DNA from: Bacteroidia bacterium
GTDB lineage: Bacteria; Bacteroidota; Bacteroidia; B-17B0; Aurantibacillaceae
Direction: 5' to 3'
DNA length: 64,000 nt
Assembly (NCBI GenBank): GCA_022841465.1
Contig: JALHRL010000007.1
Span: 28,458-92,457 of the forward strand
Positions within the stretch are counted from its first letter, which is position 1. Each line of letters begins with the position of its first letter. Position numbers and translations under genes: made by a program. Shown in pieces: positions 27,331-37,793 of the stretch. The notes under the pieces were generated by a model. That model ran no database searches, had not been told where the DNA came from, and saw only the letters and a program-made list of their open reading frames with translations.

Positions 27331-27741
27331 TTAGCAAAACTCGTCGTAAACCATCTTTAAGTGTTCAGCAATCATGGCCGCAGTTCTTCCTTCAATGTTA
27401 TGGCGCTCAACCATATGCACAAGTTCACCGTTTTTAAATAAGGCTATACAAGGGCTGCTTGGCGGGTACGGTGCAAAATGCTGGCGAGCAGTGGCAACCG
27501 CATCTGTATCAAATCCTGCAAAAACAGTGGTTAATTTTGAAGGAGTTTTTGAATTACTTAAACTTAGTTTTACACCCGGACGGCATGCACCTGCTGCGCA
27601 TCCGCAAACAGAATTTACAACCATTAATACAGTTCCTTGTTGTTTAATTGCGTTTTCAACAGCGCTTGAACTTGTTAAATCTTCAAATCCCGAACTCGTT
27701 AATTCGGCTTTCATTGGTATTACTATTGCTTCTGGATACAT
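27331..27741 (-). CDS. BrxA/BrxB family bacilliredoxin
   Basis: A 136-residue thioredoxin-fold protein of the YphP/YqiW family. The redox motif is CGC at residues 46-48 (VVNSVCGCAAGACRPG) with a third Cys at 53. In Firmicutes these proteins remove bacillithiol from oxidised proteins. Some Bacteroidota make bacillithiol, so the same de-thiolating role is likely here, though the bacillithiol genes are not in this window. The start follows a TAAATTTG -7 box by 16 bases. Confidence 0.9.
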   Translation of the reverse strand: MYPEAIVIPMKAELTSSGFEDLTSSSAVENAIKQQGTVLMVVNSVCGCAAGACRPGVKLSLSNSKTPSKLTTVFAGFDTDAVATARQHFAPYPPSSPCIALFKNGELVHMVERHNIEGRTAAMIAEHLKMVYDEFC

Positions 27742-27757
27742 ATGTTTAATTTTTGTA

Positions 27758-27765
27758 CAAATTTA
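27758..27765 (-). promoter_or_regulatory. Candidate -7 box for the bacilliredoxin gene
   Basis: TAAATTTG on the minus strand matches the TAnnTTTG consensus exactly, 16 bases before the start codon. No TTG is seen at the ideal -33 spacing. Confidence 0.4.
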
Positions 27766-27970
27766 TACATTAAACCCTTACACGTTCTTAAGATTTTCTA
27801 AAAGCTTTGTTAATTTATCAGCAATTATTACCGTACAACAAATATTACCAACATTAATTTTAACGAATAACTATATTTACCAAAATTTAATTATATGAAA
27901 TAATCGTGTTGCAACTTGCACAAACACTAAACACGGTTACACCATATGAGAATTAAAAAATAAACTATTT

Positions 27971-30847
27971 ATGCATATGAAATTAAATCAATTTTTACCT
28001 GCTGCATTATTGCTTTCAGTATTAACAGTTAATGCTCAAAAGCCCATGCCGGCAACAAAACCCGCAAACACAACTTTTACTACACCGGCTTATGTGGATG
28101 AAGTAAAGAAAACAGGAAACGAAATTGTAATTCCTTTTAAACGATACAAATTAGCTAATGGTTTGCAAATTTTAATTCACGAAGATCATAGCGATCCTAT
28201 TGTTTATGTTGATGTTACCTACCACGTAGGAAGTGCTCGCGAACAACAAGGTAGAAGTGGCTTTGCTCATTTTTTTGAACACATGATGTTTCAAGGTTCA
28301 AAAAATGTTGCAGACGAGCAGCATTTTAAAATTATTACCGAAGCAGGTGGGACTTTAAACGGAACTACTAATACCGATAGAACGAATTATTTTGAAGTAG
28401 TTCCAAGCAATCAGTTCGAAAAAATGCTTTGGTTAGAATCGGATAGAATGGGGTTTTTACTGGATTCTGTTACTCAACAAAAATTCGAGGTACAACGTGC
28501 CACTGTTAAAAATGAACGCGGGCAAAGATATGATAACGCTCCCTATGGTTTAGTGAGTGAGAAAATTGGAGAGGCATTGTATCCAAAGGGACATCCTTAT
28601 AGTTGGACAACAATTGGTTATATAGATGATTTAAACAGAGTGGATGTAAATGATTTAAAACGCTTTTATATGCGTTGGTACGGCCCAAATAACGCTGTTA
28701 TTACCATATCAGGTGATGTAAATACCGAAAATGCTTTAAGCTTAATTCAGAAATATTTTGGAAGTATACCACGCGGTCCGGAAGTTAAACCTCAAAACAT
28801 TGCGCCGGTTGCCTTAACAGAAAACAGATATCTATCTTATGAAGATAACGTGAAGCTGCCGATGTTACGTATGGTTTATCCAACAGTAAAAATGAATACA
28901 AAGGAAGATGTTGCTTTAGATTTTTTAACCAACATTTTAGCCGGTTCTCAAGGTTCGCCATTTTACAAAGCATTTATAGAATCTAAAAAGGCTGTTGGAG
29001 CAAATATGTTTCAATATTCTCGCGAATTGGCCGGACAGTTAGAAATTATGATTCGCGCTAACCCAAATTCTCCTTTATCTGATATTGAAAAGGAAGTTTA
29101 TAAAGTATTAGAGGAGTGGGAAAAGAAAGGTGTTACCGATGATGATATTGCAAAGTACAAGGCAACTTATACCAGTAATTTATACAACCGTTTAGCAACT
29201 GTGCAGGGTAAAGGCGCAACATTAGCCGCTTATTTTACTTTTACCGGAGATGCAAATTATATTAAAAAAGAATTAGCCATGGTTAAGGCTATTACAAAGG
29301 CAGACGTAATGGCCGTTTACGCTAAATATGTTAAAGGTAAAAAAGCAGTTATTTTAAGTTGCGTTCCTAAAGGAAAACCTGAATTAATTGCTCAAAAAGA
29401 TACCTGGAAAATGTACGAACGCACTGTTGAAAATGAAAGTGCAGAGTATAAAAATTTAAGTTACACCGAACCAAAAGATAATTTTGACAGAAGTAAAATG
29501 CCAGTAGCACCTGCAGCAAAACCGGTTCCGGTGCCTGATTTCTTTAAGGATAAACTAACCAACGGAATTGAATTTATTGGTGTTACAGATAATGAAATTC
29601 CTAAAGTGAATATATTAATTAGTATAAAAAATGGGCATCGTTACGAGCCCTTAAACAAAGCCGGATTGGCTTCTTTAACTGCTGCAATGTGGGGGCAAAG
29701 CACCGTGAAAACCAGTGTAGATGAAATAGAAAATAAACTAAATAGGTTAGGAAGCTCAATTAGAGTAAGTGCCGGAGATGATGAAATTTATTGTAGCGTA
29801 GAGTGTATGAAAGAAAATTTAAATGCCACAATTGATATATTAAAAGAATCGTTTTTTGAACCAAAATTTGATGCCGGTGAATTTGAAATTGAGAAAAAAG
29901 GACAGTTGGATGGAATTATGCAATCGCAAATGTCTGCCGCTTCCTTAGCACAAGATCAATATCGTTTATTATTGTACGGTAAGGATAATGTAATGGGTTT
30001 AAAAACAAGCGGAACAAAAAACACAGTAAACGGAATTACTTTAGAGGATGTAAAGGCGCATTACCAATCTTGTTTAAACAGCAAGTTAATTACCGTTTCT
30101 GTTTCAGGAAGTATCAACAAAGAAGAGGCTTTAAAGAGTTTATCTTTTTTAAACACAATTAAAGCCGGCGCCGATTTAAATTATACAGAACCAAAATATC
30201 CAACAATAGATAAAACTAAAATTTACTTTACCGATAAAAAAGGCGCAGCACAAAGCGAAATTAGAGTAGGGTATATGGCAATGCCTTTCGACGTTACCGG
30301 AGAGTTTTATAAAAGTCAGATTATGAATTTTAGCTTAGCAGGCGCATTTAACAGCCGTATAAATTATTTTTTAAGAGAGGTAAAAGGCTGGACCTATGGT
30401 ACACGTGGAGGATTTAGTGGTGGAAAATATAGCGGTGCTTACACAATTTCAGGTGGTTTTAAAGCAAACACAACAGATAGTACCATCGTAGAAATTGTAA
30501 AAGCCGTTAAAGGCTTTAGAGAAGGGGGTATAACCGACGAAGAATTAAGTTTCACCAAAAATGCCATGTCGCAGTCAGATGCTTTAAAGTACGAATCGCC
30601 CGACCAAAAACTGTACTTTATTAAACGCATTATGGATTATAACTTAAGCAAAGATTACGTAAGTAAACAAGTTGAAATTTTAAATTCCATTACCAAAGAA
30701 GAAATCAATCAAATTGCTAAAAAGAATTTACCAATAGATAATATGATGATTTTTATTTTGGGAGATAAGCAAAGTAATTTAAGTAAACTAAAGGCTTTGG
30801 GTTATGAAGTGATTGAAATTGACTTGGATGGGAATGTAATTAATTGA
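27971..30847 (+). CDS. M16 family zinc metalloprotease, two-domain form
   Basis: A 958-residue exported protease (signal peptide residues 1-22, ending NAQ). The N-terminal half is an active M16 peptidase with the inverted zinc motif HFFEH (His100, Glu103, His104) and a later Glu in VKNERGQRYDN. The C-terminal half is an M16 domain without HxxEH but with the substrate-binding Arg/Tyr stretch (SRINYFLREVKGWTYGTRGGFSGG). The halves correspond to the two subunits of processing peptidase-type enzymes. It should degrade or process peptides in the periplasm. Start at 27971, with a second Met two codons on. Confidence 0.92.
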   Translation: MHMKLNQFLPAALLLSVLTVNAQKPMPATKPANTTFTTPAYVDEVKKTGNEIVIPFKRYKLANGLQILIHEDHSDPIVYVDVTYHVGSAREQQGRSGFAHFFEHMMFQGSKNVADEQHFKIITEAGGTLNGTTNTDRTNYFEVVPSNQFEKMLWLESDRMGFLLDSVTQQKFEVQRATVKNERGQRYDNAPYGLVSEKIGEALYPKGHPYSWTTIGYIDDLNRVDVNDLKRFYMRWYGPNNAVITISGDVNTENALSLIQKYFGSIPRGPEVKPQNIAPVALTENRYLSYEDNVKLPMLRMVYPTVKMNTKEDVALDFLTNILAGSQGSPFYKAFIESKKAVGANMFQYSRELAGQLEIMIRANPNSPLSDIEKEVYKVLEEWEKKGVTDDDIAKYKATYTSNLYNRLATVQGKGATLAAYFTFTGDANYIKKELAMVKAITKADVMAVYAKYVKGKKAVILSCVPKGKPELIAQKDTWKMYERTVENESAEYKNLSYTEPKDNFDRSKMPVAPAAKPVPVPDFFKDKLTNGIEFIGVTDNEIPKVNILISIKNGHRYEPLNKAGLASLTAAMWGQSTVKTSVDEIENKLNRLGSSIRVSAGDDEIYCSVECMKENLNATIDILKESFFEPKFDAGEFEIEKKGQLDGIMQSQMSAASLAQDQYRLLLYGKDNVMGLKTSGTKNTVNGITLEDVKAHYQSCLNSKLITVSVSGSINKEEALKSLSFLNTIKAGADLNYTEPKYPTIDKTKIYFTDKKGAAQSEIRVGYMAMPFDVTGEFYKSQIMNFSLAGAFNSRINYFLREVKGWTYGTRGGFSGGKYSGAYTISGGFKANTTDSTIVEIVKAVKGFREGGITDEELSFTKNAMSQSDALKYESPDQKLYFIKRIMDYNLSKDYVSKQVEILNSITKEEINQIAKKNLPIDNMMIFILGDKQSNLSKLKALGYEVIEIDLDGNVIN

Positions 30848-30872
30848 TAATCATACCCTTATAATATAAATT

Positions 30873-30911
30873 TAAAGGACTCTTCCGGAAATAGGAAGAG
30901 TCTTTTATTTT
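30873..30911 (+). terminator. Terminator after the M16 protease gene
   Basis: A nine-base-pair stem (GACTCTTCC 30878-30886 with GGAAGAGTC 30894-30902) and T-rich tail, 25 bases after the stop codon. It isolates the protease gene from the ribosomal protein operon. Confidence 0.8.
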
Positions 30912-30955
30912 TTGGTTAATAAATGTTTGAAATTAAGCCCATTTTATTGAATAAA

Positions 30956-30988
30956 GTTTGTTCGGATAAAAAAAACTTCTTACATTTG
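30956..30988 (+). promoter_or_regulatory. Promoter of the rplM-rpsI-rpsB operon
   Basis: TTTG at 30957-30960 and TACATTTG at 30981-30988, 20 bases apart, are an excellent match to the Bacteroidota -33/-7 promoter (TTTG and TAnnTTTG). Transcription should start near 30995, giving a 5' leader of about 35 bases. Confidence 0.8.
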
Positions 30989-31030
30989 CAGCCCTTATTT
31001 TTGGGAACAAACGCTTAAAATTGAATAAAA

Positions 31031-31486
31031 GTGGACGCATTAAGTTATAAATCGAAGTATCAAACCAAATCTACTGTTAAGAAAGAGTGGGTATTGATAG
31101 ACGCAGAAAATGAAGTTGTAGGTCGTTTAGCTACAAAAATTGCCATGATTTTACGTGGTAAACATAAAGCTAATTACACACCGCATATGGATGGTGGAGA
31201 TAACGTAATTGTTATCAACGCTGAAAAGGTAAGATTTACCGGTAAAAAATTTACCGATAAGGAATACTTACGTTATACAGGTTATCCGGGAGGGCAAAGA
31301 AGCGCTACTCCAAAAACCTTGTTAATTAACAAACCGGGAGAAATATTGAGTCATGCTGTGCATGGAATGTTACCAAAAGGCAGATTAGGTCGTGAATTAA
31401 ACACAAACCTTCGTGTATTTGCCGGAACAGAGCATGGAATGGAAGCTCAACAACCTAAAAAAATTGATTTAAGCAAAATTAAATAA
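31031..31486 (+). CDS. rplM: 50S ribosomal protein L13
   Basis: Large-subunit ribosomal protein of 151 residues that binds 23S rRNA early in assembly. The family segment EWVLIDAENEVVGRLATKIA and the RGKHKANYTPHMDGGD loop are clear. The start codon is GTG, giving the typical Bacteroidota N-terminus MDALSYKSKYQTK. The gene follows a strong promoter at 30956-30988 and precedes rpsI by two bases, the standard L13-S9 pair. Confidence 0.98.
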   Translation: MDALSYKSKYQTKSTVKKEWVLIDAENEVVGRLATKIAMILRGKHKANYTPHMDGGDNVIVINAEKVRFTGKKFTDKEYLRYTGYPGGQRSATPKTLLINKPGEILSHAVHGMLPKGRLGRELNTNLRVFAGTEHGMEAQQPKKIDLSKIK

Positions 31487-31488
31487 GA

Positions 31489-31875
31489 ATGGAAATTATC
31501 AATACATCAGGACGTAGAAAAACATCAGTAGCCCGTATCTACATGAAAAAAGGTACAGGTAATATTGAAGTGAACGGAAGAGATTATAAATCATATTTTA
31601 CAACTCCAACGTTACAATATTATGTAACACAATCTTTAAACATAGCTAAGGCCTTAGGTGAATACGATGTGAAAGCAAATGTAGCAGGAGGTGGAATTAC
31701 CGGTCAAGCGCAAGCTATTCGTTTAGCAATTTCTAAGGCACTTGTAGAAGTAAATCCGGAATACAAAAAAGATTTACGTGCAGAAGGCTTAGTAACTCGT
31801 GACCCTCGTATGGTAGAGAGAAAGAAATTTGGTCAGAGAAAAGCTCGTGCTCGTTTCCAATTCAGCAAACGTTAA
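31489..31875 (+). CDS. rpsI: 30S ribosomal protein S9
   Basis: Small-subunit ribosomal protein of 128 residues whose C-terminal tail reaches the P-site tRNA. The tail motif KARARFQFSKR and the internal GGGITGQAQAIRLAISKAL are diagnostic. It is the second gene of the L13-S9 pair, two bases after rplM, and rpsB follows after 25 bases. Confidence 0.98.
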   Translation: MEIINTSGRRKTSVARIYMKKGTGNIEVNGRDYKSYFTTPTLQYYVTQSLNIAKALGEYDVKANVAGGGITGQAQAIRLAISKALVEVNPEYKKDLRAEGLVTRDPRMVERKKFGQRKARARFQFSKR

Positions 31876-31900
31876 TTTTAAATCAAGAGAAGAAAAAGAT

Positions 31901-32755
31901 ATGTCAACAAGAACAAACTTTAATGCATTATTAGAAACAGGCGCACATTTCGGCCATTTAAAACGTAAATGGAATCCGGCAATGGCTCCTTATATTTTTG
32001 CTGAAAAAAACGGAATTCATATTATTGATTTAAACAAAACGGTTGTTAAAATTGATGAAGCTGCAAATGCTTTAAAACAAATTGCACGTTCTGGGAAGAA
32101 AATATTATTCGTTGCTACTAAAAAGCAAGCAAAAGATATCGTTGCAAACAAAGTAAAAGAGGTAAACATGCCTTATGTAACCGAGCGTTGGCCGGGTGGT
32201 ATGTTAACCAATTTCAGCACCATTCGTAAATCAGTGCGTCGTATGTCGCAAATTGATAAAATGACTACCGATGGAACTTTTGGTAACATATCAAAACGTG
32301 AACGTTTACAATTTGCACGTGAAAGAGCAAAACTAGAAATTCAATTTGGTTCAATTGCTGATTTATCACGTTTACCTGCTGCATTATTTATTGTTGATAT
32401 TACAAAAGAACATATTGCAGTTGCTGAAGCAAAACGTTTAAATATTCCAACATTTGCAATTGTTGATACTAATTCAAATCCAAATTTTGTTGATTACGCA
32501 ATTCCTGCAAATGATGATGCTTCAACATCAATATCATTTATTATTGGTCTAATGTGTGATGCAGTAAGAGAAGGTTTATCAGATCGTAAGGCTGATAAAG
32601 AAGCAATTGCTGAAGAAAAAGACACAAAAGAATTAAGCGCAATGGAAGCCGAAGAGCTTACTAAAAGTGCTAGAATTAAAGGCGTAGAATTAGAGCCGGA
32701 AGAAGAAAAATCTGGAGCTAAAAAACCTCGTAAAAGAGTGAGCGCAAAAAAGTAA
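31901..32755 (+). CDS. rpsB: 30S ribosomal protein S2
   Basis: Small-subunit ribosomal protein of 284 residues. The core (LLETGAHFGHLKRKWNPAM, then WPGGMLTNFSTI and FAIVDTNSNP) is typical. The C-terminal 45 residues are an extra Lys/Glu-rich extension (about 698 kb is not implied; it simply runs past the usual S2 fold), as in many Bacteroidota. The frame is open 24 codons further upstream into rpsI, but ATG 31901 gives the normal start MSTRTNF. A hairpin terminator follows before tsf. Confidence 0.97.
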   Translation: MSTRTNFNALLETGAHFGHLKRKWNPAMAPYIFAEKNGIHIIDLNKTVVKIDEAANALKQIARSGKKILFVATKKQAKDIVANKVKEVNMPYVTERWPGGMLTNFSTIRKSVRRMSQIDKMTTDGTFGNISKRERLQFARERAKLEIQFGSIADLSRLPAALFIVDITKEHIAVAEAKRLNIPTFAIVDTNSNPNFVDYAIPANDDASTSISFIIGLMCDAVREGLSDRKADKEAIAEEKDTKELSAMEAEELTKSARIKGVELEPEEEKSGAKKPRKRVSAKK

Positions 32756-32777
32756 TTTTATAAATTATATATAATTG

Positions 32778-32811
32778 CGGTCATTCTGGTAACAGTTTGA
32801 CCGTTTTTTTT
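32778..32811 (+). terminator. Hairpin with T run between rpsB and tsf
   Basis: The arms CGGTCA (32778-32783) and TGACCG (32798-32803) enclose an inner CTG/CAG stem capped by a GTAA loop, with TT opposite TT between. Eight T follow. It has the form of an intrinsic terminator and probably lets only part of the transcription pass into tsf. Confidence 0.75.
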
Positions 32812-32835
32812 AACTAAATCTAAAAATAAAACAAA

Positions 32836-33660
32836 ATGGCTATCACAGCAGCAGATGTAAACAAATTACGCCAGCAAACAGGCGCAGGAATGATGGATTG
32901 TAAAAAAGCATTGGAAGAAACCAATGGAGATTTTGAAGCAGCAATTGATTATTTACGTAAAAAAGGAGCTAAAGTAGCAGCTAACCGCCAAGATAGAGAT
33001 GCTAAAGAAGGTGTTGTGCTTTCTAAAACTTCTTCAGATAATAAAAATGCAGTTGTTGTTAGCGTAAATTGCGAAACAGACTTTGTAGCAAAAAATGCAG
33101 ACTTCATTTCTTTTGCAGAGCAAATTGCAAAAATTGCCTTAGAAAAAAATCCAGCAAACATAGATGCTTTAAAAGCATTACCTTTTGATAATAATGTAAC
33201 AGTTGGAGATAAATTTATGGAGCAAGTTGGTAAAATTGGTGAAAAAATTGACATCGCTTACTACCAAATTGCAGCGGCAGATTTTGTTGCATCTTATATT
33301 CACCCCGGAAATCGCTTAGCGGTTGCTGTTGGTTTTAATAAGCCTGTTAGCGCTGAAGTAGCAAAAAATATTGCAATGCAAGCAGCTGCAATGGCTCCGG
33401 TAGCAATTGACAAAGATGATGTTGATTCTGGTACCATTGAAAGAGAATTAGAAATTGCACGCGAACAAATTCGTGCAGAAGGTAAACCGGAAGATATGGT
33501 TGAAAAAATTGCTCAAGGTAAATTGAATAAGTTTTACAAAGAAAGCACTTTATTAAACCAAGAATATTTTATTGATAATAAAGTTTCGGTGCGTCAGTTT
33601 TTACAAAGTGTTGACAAAGACCTTACCATCACAGCCTTTAAGCGTTACTCACTTTCATAA
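32836..33660 (+). CDS. tsf: Elongation factor Ts
   Basis: Guanine nucleotide exchange factor for EF-Tu, 274 residues. The N-terminal UBA-like domain has VNKLRQQTGAGMMDCKKALEE; the core has VSVNCETDFVAKN and YIHPGNRLAVAVGF. The S2-EF-Ts order is the usual one, here split by a hairpin terminator (32778-32811). A strong terminator also follows the gene. Confidence 0.98.
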   Translation: MAITAADVNKLRQQTGAGMMDCKKALEETNGDFEAAIDYLRKKGAKVAANRQDRDAKEGVVLSKTSSDNKNAVVVSVNCETDFVAKNADFISFAEQIAKIALEKNPANIDALKALPFDNNVTVGDKFMEQVGKIGEKIDIAYYQIAAADFVASYIHPGNRLAVAVGFNKPVSAEVAKNIAMQAAAMAPVAIDKDDVDSGTIERELEIAREQIRAEGKPEDMVEKIAQGKLNKFYKESTLLNQEYFIDNKVSVRQFLQSVDKDLTITAFKRYSLS

Positions 33661-33665
33661 TTATT

Positions 33666-33699
33666 AAAATCCCCCAAATGATATTGGGGGATTTTTTTT
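33666..33699 (+). terminator. Strong terminator after tsf
   Basis: An 11-base-pair stem (AAATCCCCCAA 33667-33677 with TTGGGGGATTT 33684-33694), six-base loop and a run of eight T. It separates tsf from pyrH. Confidence 0.9.
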
Positions 33700-33750
33700 G
33701 ACATATTTTGAAATTATTTTACTTATATTGTTTTACTTTTAAAAAATTAA

Positions 33751-34473
<723 letters not shown>

Positions 34474-34530
34474 TTTCAAACACTCATTTAACAAATCTTC
34501 TTAATAATGTTTTCTTATCTTTATAAACGT

Positions 34531-37500
34531 ATGTTTAAAAAGATAATATTACTCTCTTTATTACTCACCGTACAATTTATTTTTTCTCAAAGCTTTCAAA
34601 AAGATTTAGAAAAAATTCAATCTAAAGTGGAGAATGGCGCTTCTGTAGAGCCTTTAGAATACGAAAATCTAATTCAAAAATACGAAAAGGAGTTTTTAAA
34701 TTTTCCGGATGAGGCAACTCAAGTTTATTTTTATTTGGGTAACAGCCTTTATTTAAATGAAAAAACAGACGATGCCATTTTAAATTACAAAAATGCTTAC
34801 AATTATTCTTTAAAAGCAAAGGACACTACGTTAAAATATTTAATTATTCTTACTTACGCTCGCATTAGTAATAACATGGGTAATTATCAAAAAGCAGATG
34901 ATTATTACAGGTATGCATTACCCGGTCTTGCAGTTATCTATGGTCAATCTAGTTTAGATTATACTGCCGTTTTTATGGAATATATTCGGGTGTTAATTAA
35001 TATGGAACGATATAGTGAAGCACTACCTTTATTATCTTCTTTAGAAACGTATTTTAAAACATTAAATATGGAAAACCACCCCATGTATTTAATGGTAATA
35101 GGCAACCAAGGTTATGTTTATAACGAGCAAGGATTATACAACGATGCAATTGCCAAATACGAATATGTTTTAGAAGGAGAAAAATTAATTAAGGCAGGAG
35201 ATACATTAGAGCACGTGGTGTTAACTACCAATATTGCTGAATCTTATCGAGAAATGGGCGAGTACGATATGGCAATTAAATACCAACAAAATGCTAAACG
35301 AATGATGCAACAGTATCGTGTTAATAATCCGGCGCAAAGTGCAAGTATTGAAAACAATTTAGGTTTAATTTATAAATCAATTGGAAACTATAAGGCCTCT
35401 GAGGAAGCATTTGATAACGCTATTTTCATTTACAAGAAAAATAATTTTGATGAGTCGGAAGAATATTGTAGCGCTTTAAGTAACAAGGCTGATTTGATGC
35501 GAGTGCTAAGCAGAAGAGAAGATGGTCTGAAATTATTAACAGAAGCCTTAAGAATAAGAAAATCTAAATATGGAACTGATTCTGAAAACTACGCCAATGC
35601 ATTAAGTAATTACGGCTTAATTTTATTTGAGGACGGGAACACAAAAGAAGCATTATCATATTTTGAAGAAGCAACTAAAATTTACGAAGGAACAGTTTCT
35701 AAAAAACATCAAAGCTATGCTAATAGTTTAAACAACCTTTCTGCCTGTTATTTAGATTTAGGAAAGTTGCAAGATGCGGAAAAGTATAAAACAGAAGCTA
35801 TTAAAATTATTGAAGAAACACTTGGTAAAAATCATTTTCGTTATATTTCTTTTTTAATAAGTGCATGGGAAATATACGTGCAAAAAAAGGAATATGATAA
35901 AGGCGCTGCTTTATTAAAGGAAGCAAAAGAGTTAGCGTTAAAAAAATTCGGCAAATCGCATTATTTGTATTTAAGAGCCAATTTTAATTTGGCAGTTATA
36001 AATACCTGGCAAAAGAATTACAAAGAAGCCGTTGATTTATATACTCATGTTTTGGATATTCAACTACAAAACATCAATACTTATTTTTTTACCATGAATA
36101 AGGTAAACCAAATGAGTTTTTTAGAAGAATCTCAAATTAATTTATTTTATTTTTCTACTACTCTGTTTAATTATATGGAAGAGAATCCTAAAGTTGATTT
36201 GAGTGTATATATAGAAAAAATGCTGAATTATCAATTACTTGTAAAATCGTTGTTAAACAAAAGCACAACTCAATGGCAAAAAACGCTGGTGCAATCAAAC
36301 AATGATGCCTTAAAAGAAGATTATAACAAATGGTTAAAGTTGCGCAATGCCTTAAACGATTTGTATAAAATGGATTTTACGTTAGAAGAACAAGACAGGT
36401 TAATTGAAGATATTAATTCGCTGGAAACAACAATAAAAAAGCAAGTAAATGTTGAAAGTGAAAAACCTTTAAGTTTTTCGGAGTTAAAGAAGAGTTTAAA
36501 AACCGGTGAATTGGCAGTAGAAATTTTAAGTTATAATTGCTTGGTGAACGATACAACTTCTATTGTTAAGTATGTTGCCATTTGTTCTAATTCTAAAGAC
36601 ACAAAACCAAGTTGTATTTTGTTAAATAATAGTGAGTTTAATGAAACAAGAGCACTTGAATATTATAATTCTTTAATGGAAGATGAAAAATTAGATTCCT
36701 TATCTTATGGTGTTTTCTCTGAAAAGTTATTAAACAAAAACAGAATTGAGCGAAAAATTTACATTTCGGCTCAAGGAGTTTATAATAAAGTAAACTTAAA
36801 CTCACTCTATAATACTCAAACTAATAAGTACTTAATAGAAGAGTATGAAATTACTTATTTAGCAAGTTTAAGCGCAATTAAGAATTTTACATTAAGCGGT
36901 AACAGTCAGTTAAGTGCTGAGCTTTTTGGTAATCCTGATTTTGCTTATGATTTTAGAAACAATAAGGCTTCCAAAAATAAAGAAAAAACACAATTGCTTG
37001 CCAAGCGTTATGGCTTAACTCAAATTGATGAATTGCCCGGAACTGAAACCGAAATTAACGGTGTAAGTAAAACCTTGGAGTTGAAAAACTGGAAATATAG
37101 TATTTACAAAAAGAAAGATGCCAATGAAGAGAATTTGAGAAAGGTGCAGTCGCCAAAGTTATTACACATTGCAACGCACGGTTATTTTATAAAAGATATT
37201 GAAACGGAAGATAAAAAGTTTTTGGGTTTTAACAGCGAAGCTTTTAGTCAGCTAGCAGATTTAAAATCAGGTTTAATTATGGCAGGGGCTGCTGTTAATA
37301 CAAACGATAGTGTTTTTGTAAGCGCAGAAAAAGATGGGATATTTACAGCCCGTGAAGCTTCACAGCTGAATTTAAGCAATACCGATTTGGTGGTGCTTTC
37401 CGCTTGTCAAACCGGCTTGGGTTTCGATTTTGGAAATCAAGGTGTAATTGGTTTGCAACAAGCACTTAGCAATGCGGGAGCTAAAAATTTAATTATGAGT

Positions 37501-37677
37501 TTGTGGCCTGTTGATGATAATGCAACGCAGCTATTAATGACTAAATTTTATGAGGCTTGGGCTTTAGACAGTAGTAACCAAAACATTGCTTCTGCATTTA
37601 GGTTAGCTCAAAATGAAGTAAAAAAAGTTTACAAACATCCTTACTATTGGGGAGCATTTGTGCTTTTTAAAAACTAG
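34531..37677 (+). CDS. Exported TPR-CHAT domain protein (putative caspase-like protease)
   Basis: A protein of about 1048 residues: signal peptide (MFKKIILLSLLLTVQFIFSQ), then about a dozen tetratricopeptide repeats over the first half, then a C-terminal CHAT domain. The CHAT catalytic pair is visible: His in LLHIATHGYF (37165-37194) and Cys in VVLSACQTGLG (codon at 37405), followed by SLWPVDDNATQLLM. CHAT proteases belong to the caspase/separase clan. TPRs usually supply protein recognition. Most described CHAT systems act in the cytoplasm, so export of this one is notable. The Met at 34531 was chosen over 34507 because it begins the signal peptide. Confidence 0.88.
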   Translation: MFKKIILLSLLLTVQFIFSQSFQKDLEKIQSKVENGASVEPLEYENLIQKYEKEFLNFPDEATQVYFYLGNSLYLNEKTDDAILNYKNAYNYSLKAKDTTLKYLIILTYARISNNMGNYQKADDYYRYALPGLAVIYGQSSLDYTAVFMEYIRVLINMERYSEALPLLSSLETYFKTLNMENHPMYLMVIGNQGYVYNEQGLYNDAIAKYEYVLEGEKLIKAGDTLEHVVLTTNIAESYREMGEYDMAIKYQQNAKRMMQQYRVNNPAQSASIENNLGLIYKSIGNYKASEEAFDNAIFIYKKNNFDESEEYCSALSNKADLMRVLSRREDGLKLLTEALRIRKSKYGTDSENYANALSNYGLILFEDGNTKEALSYFEEATKIYEGTVSKKHQSYANSLNNLSACYLDLGKLQDAEKYKTEAIKIIEETLGKNHFRYISFLISAWEIYVQKKEYDKGAALLKEAKELALKKFGKSHYLYLRANFNLAVINTWQKNYKEAVDLYTHVLDIQLQNINTYFFTMNKVNQMSFLEESQINLFYFSTTLFNYMEENPKVDLSVYIEKMLNYQLLVKSLLNKSTTQWQKTLVQSNNDALKEDYNKWLKLRNALNDLYKMDFTLEEQDRLIEDINSLETTIKKQVNVESEKPLSFSELKKSLKTGELAVEILSYNCLVNDTTSIVKYVAICSNSKDTKPSCILLNNSEFNETRALEYYNSLMEDEKLDSLSYGVFSEKLLNKNRIERKIYISAQGVYNKVNLNSLYNTQTNKYLIEEYEITYLASLSAIKNFTLSGNSQLSAELFGNPDFAYDFRNNKASKNKEKTQLLAKRYGLTQIDELPGTETEINGVSKTLELKNWKYSIYKKKDANEENLRKVQSPKLLHIATHGYFIKDIETEDKKFLGFNSEAFSQLADLKSGLIMAGAAVNTNDSVFVSAEKDGIFTAREASQLNLSNTDLVVLSACQTGLGFDFGNQGVIGLQQALSNAGAKNLIMSLWPVDDNATQLLMTKFYEAWALDSSNQNIASAFRLAQNEVKKVYKHPYYWGAFVLFKN

Positions 37678-37793
37678 AAAGTGCAAACTCGCTACACAAG
37701 CCTGTTTATAGGAGAAAAAGTAAATATTCCGGATAATTAAAACGCTTCAGATTTACAGTTCAAGAAAAATAATTATCCCGAAATCAAAAATAA

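Noticed and set aside
27374-27898. A long open frame on the plus strand opposite the bacilliredoxin gene
   Set aside because: It runs antisense to a well-supported gene, has no family match and no promoter; it is a shadow of the low-GC coding frame.
33708-33741. Promoter-like pair ahead of pyrH
   Set aside because: The -7 box has a mismatch and the spacing is at the long limit, so it is only mentioned with pyrH.
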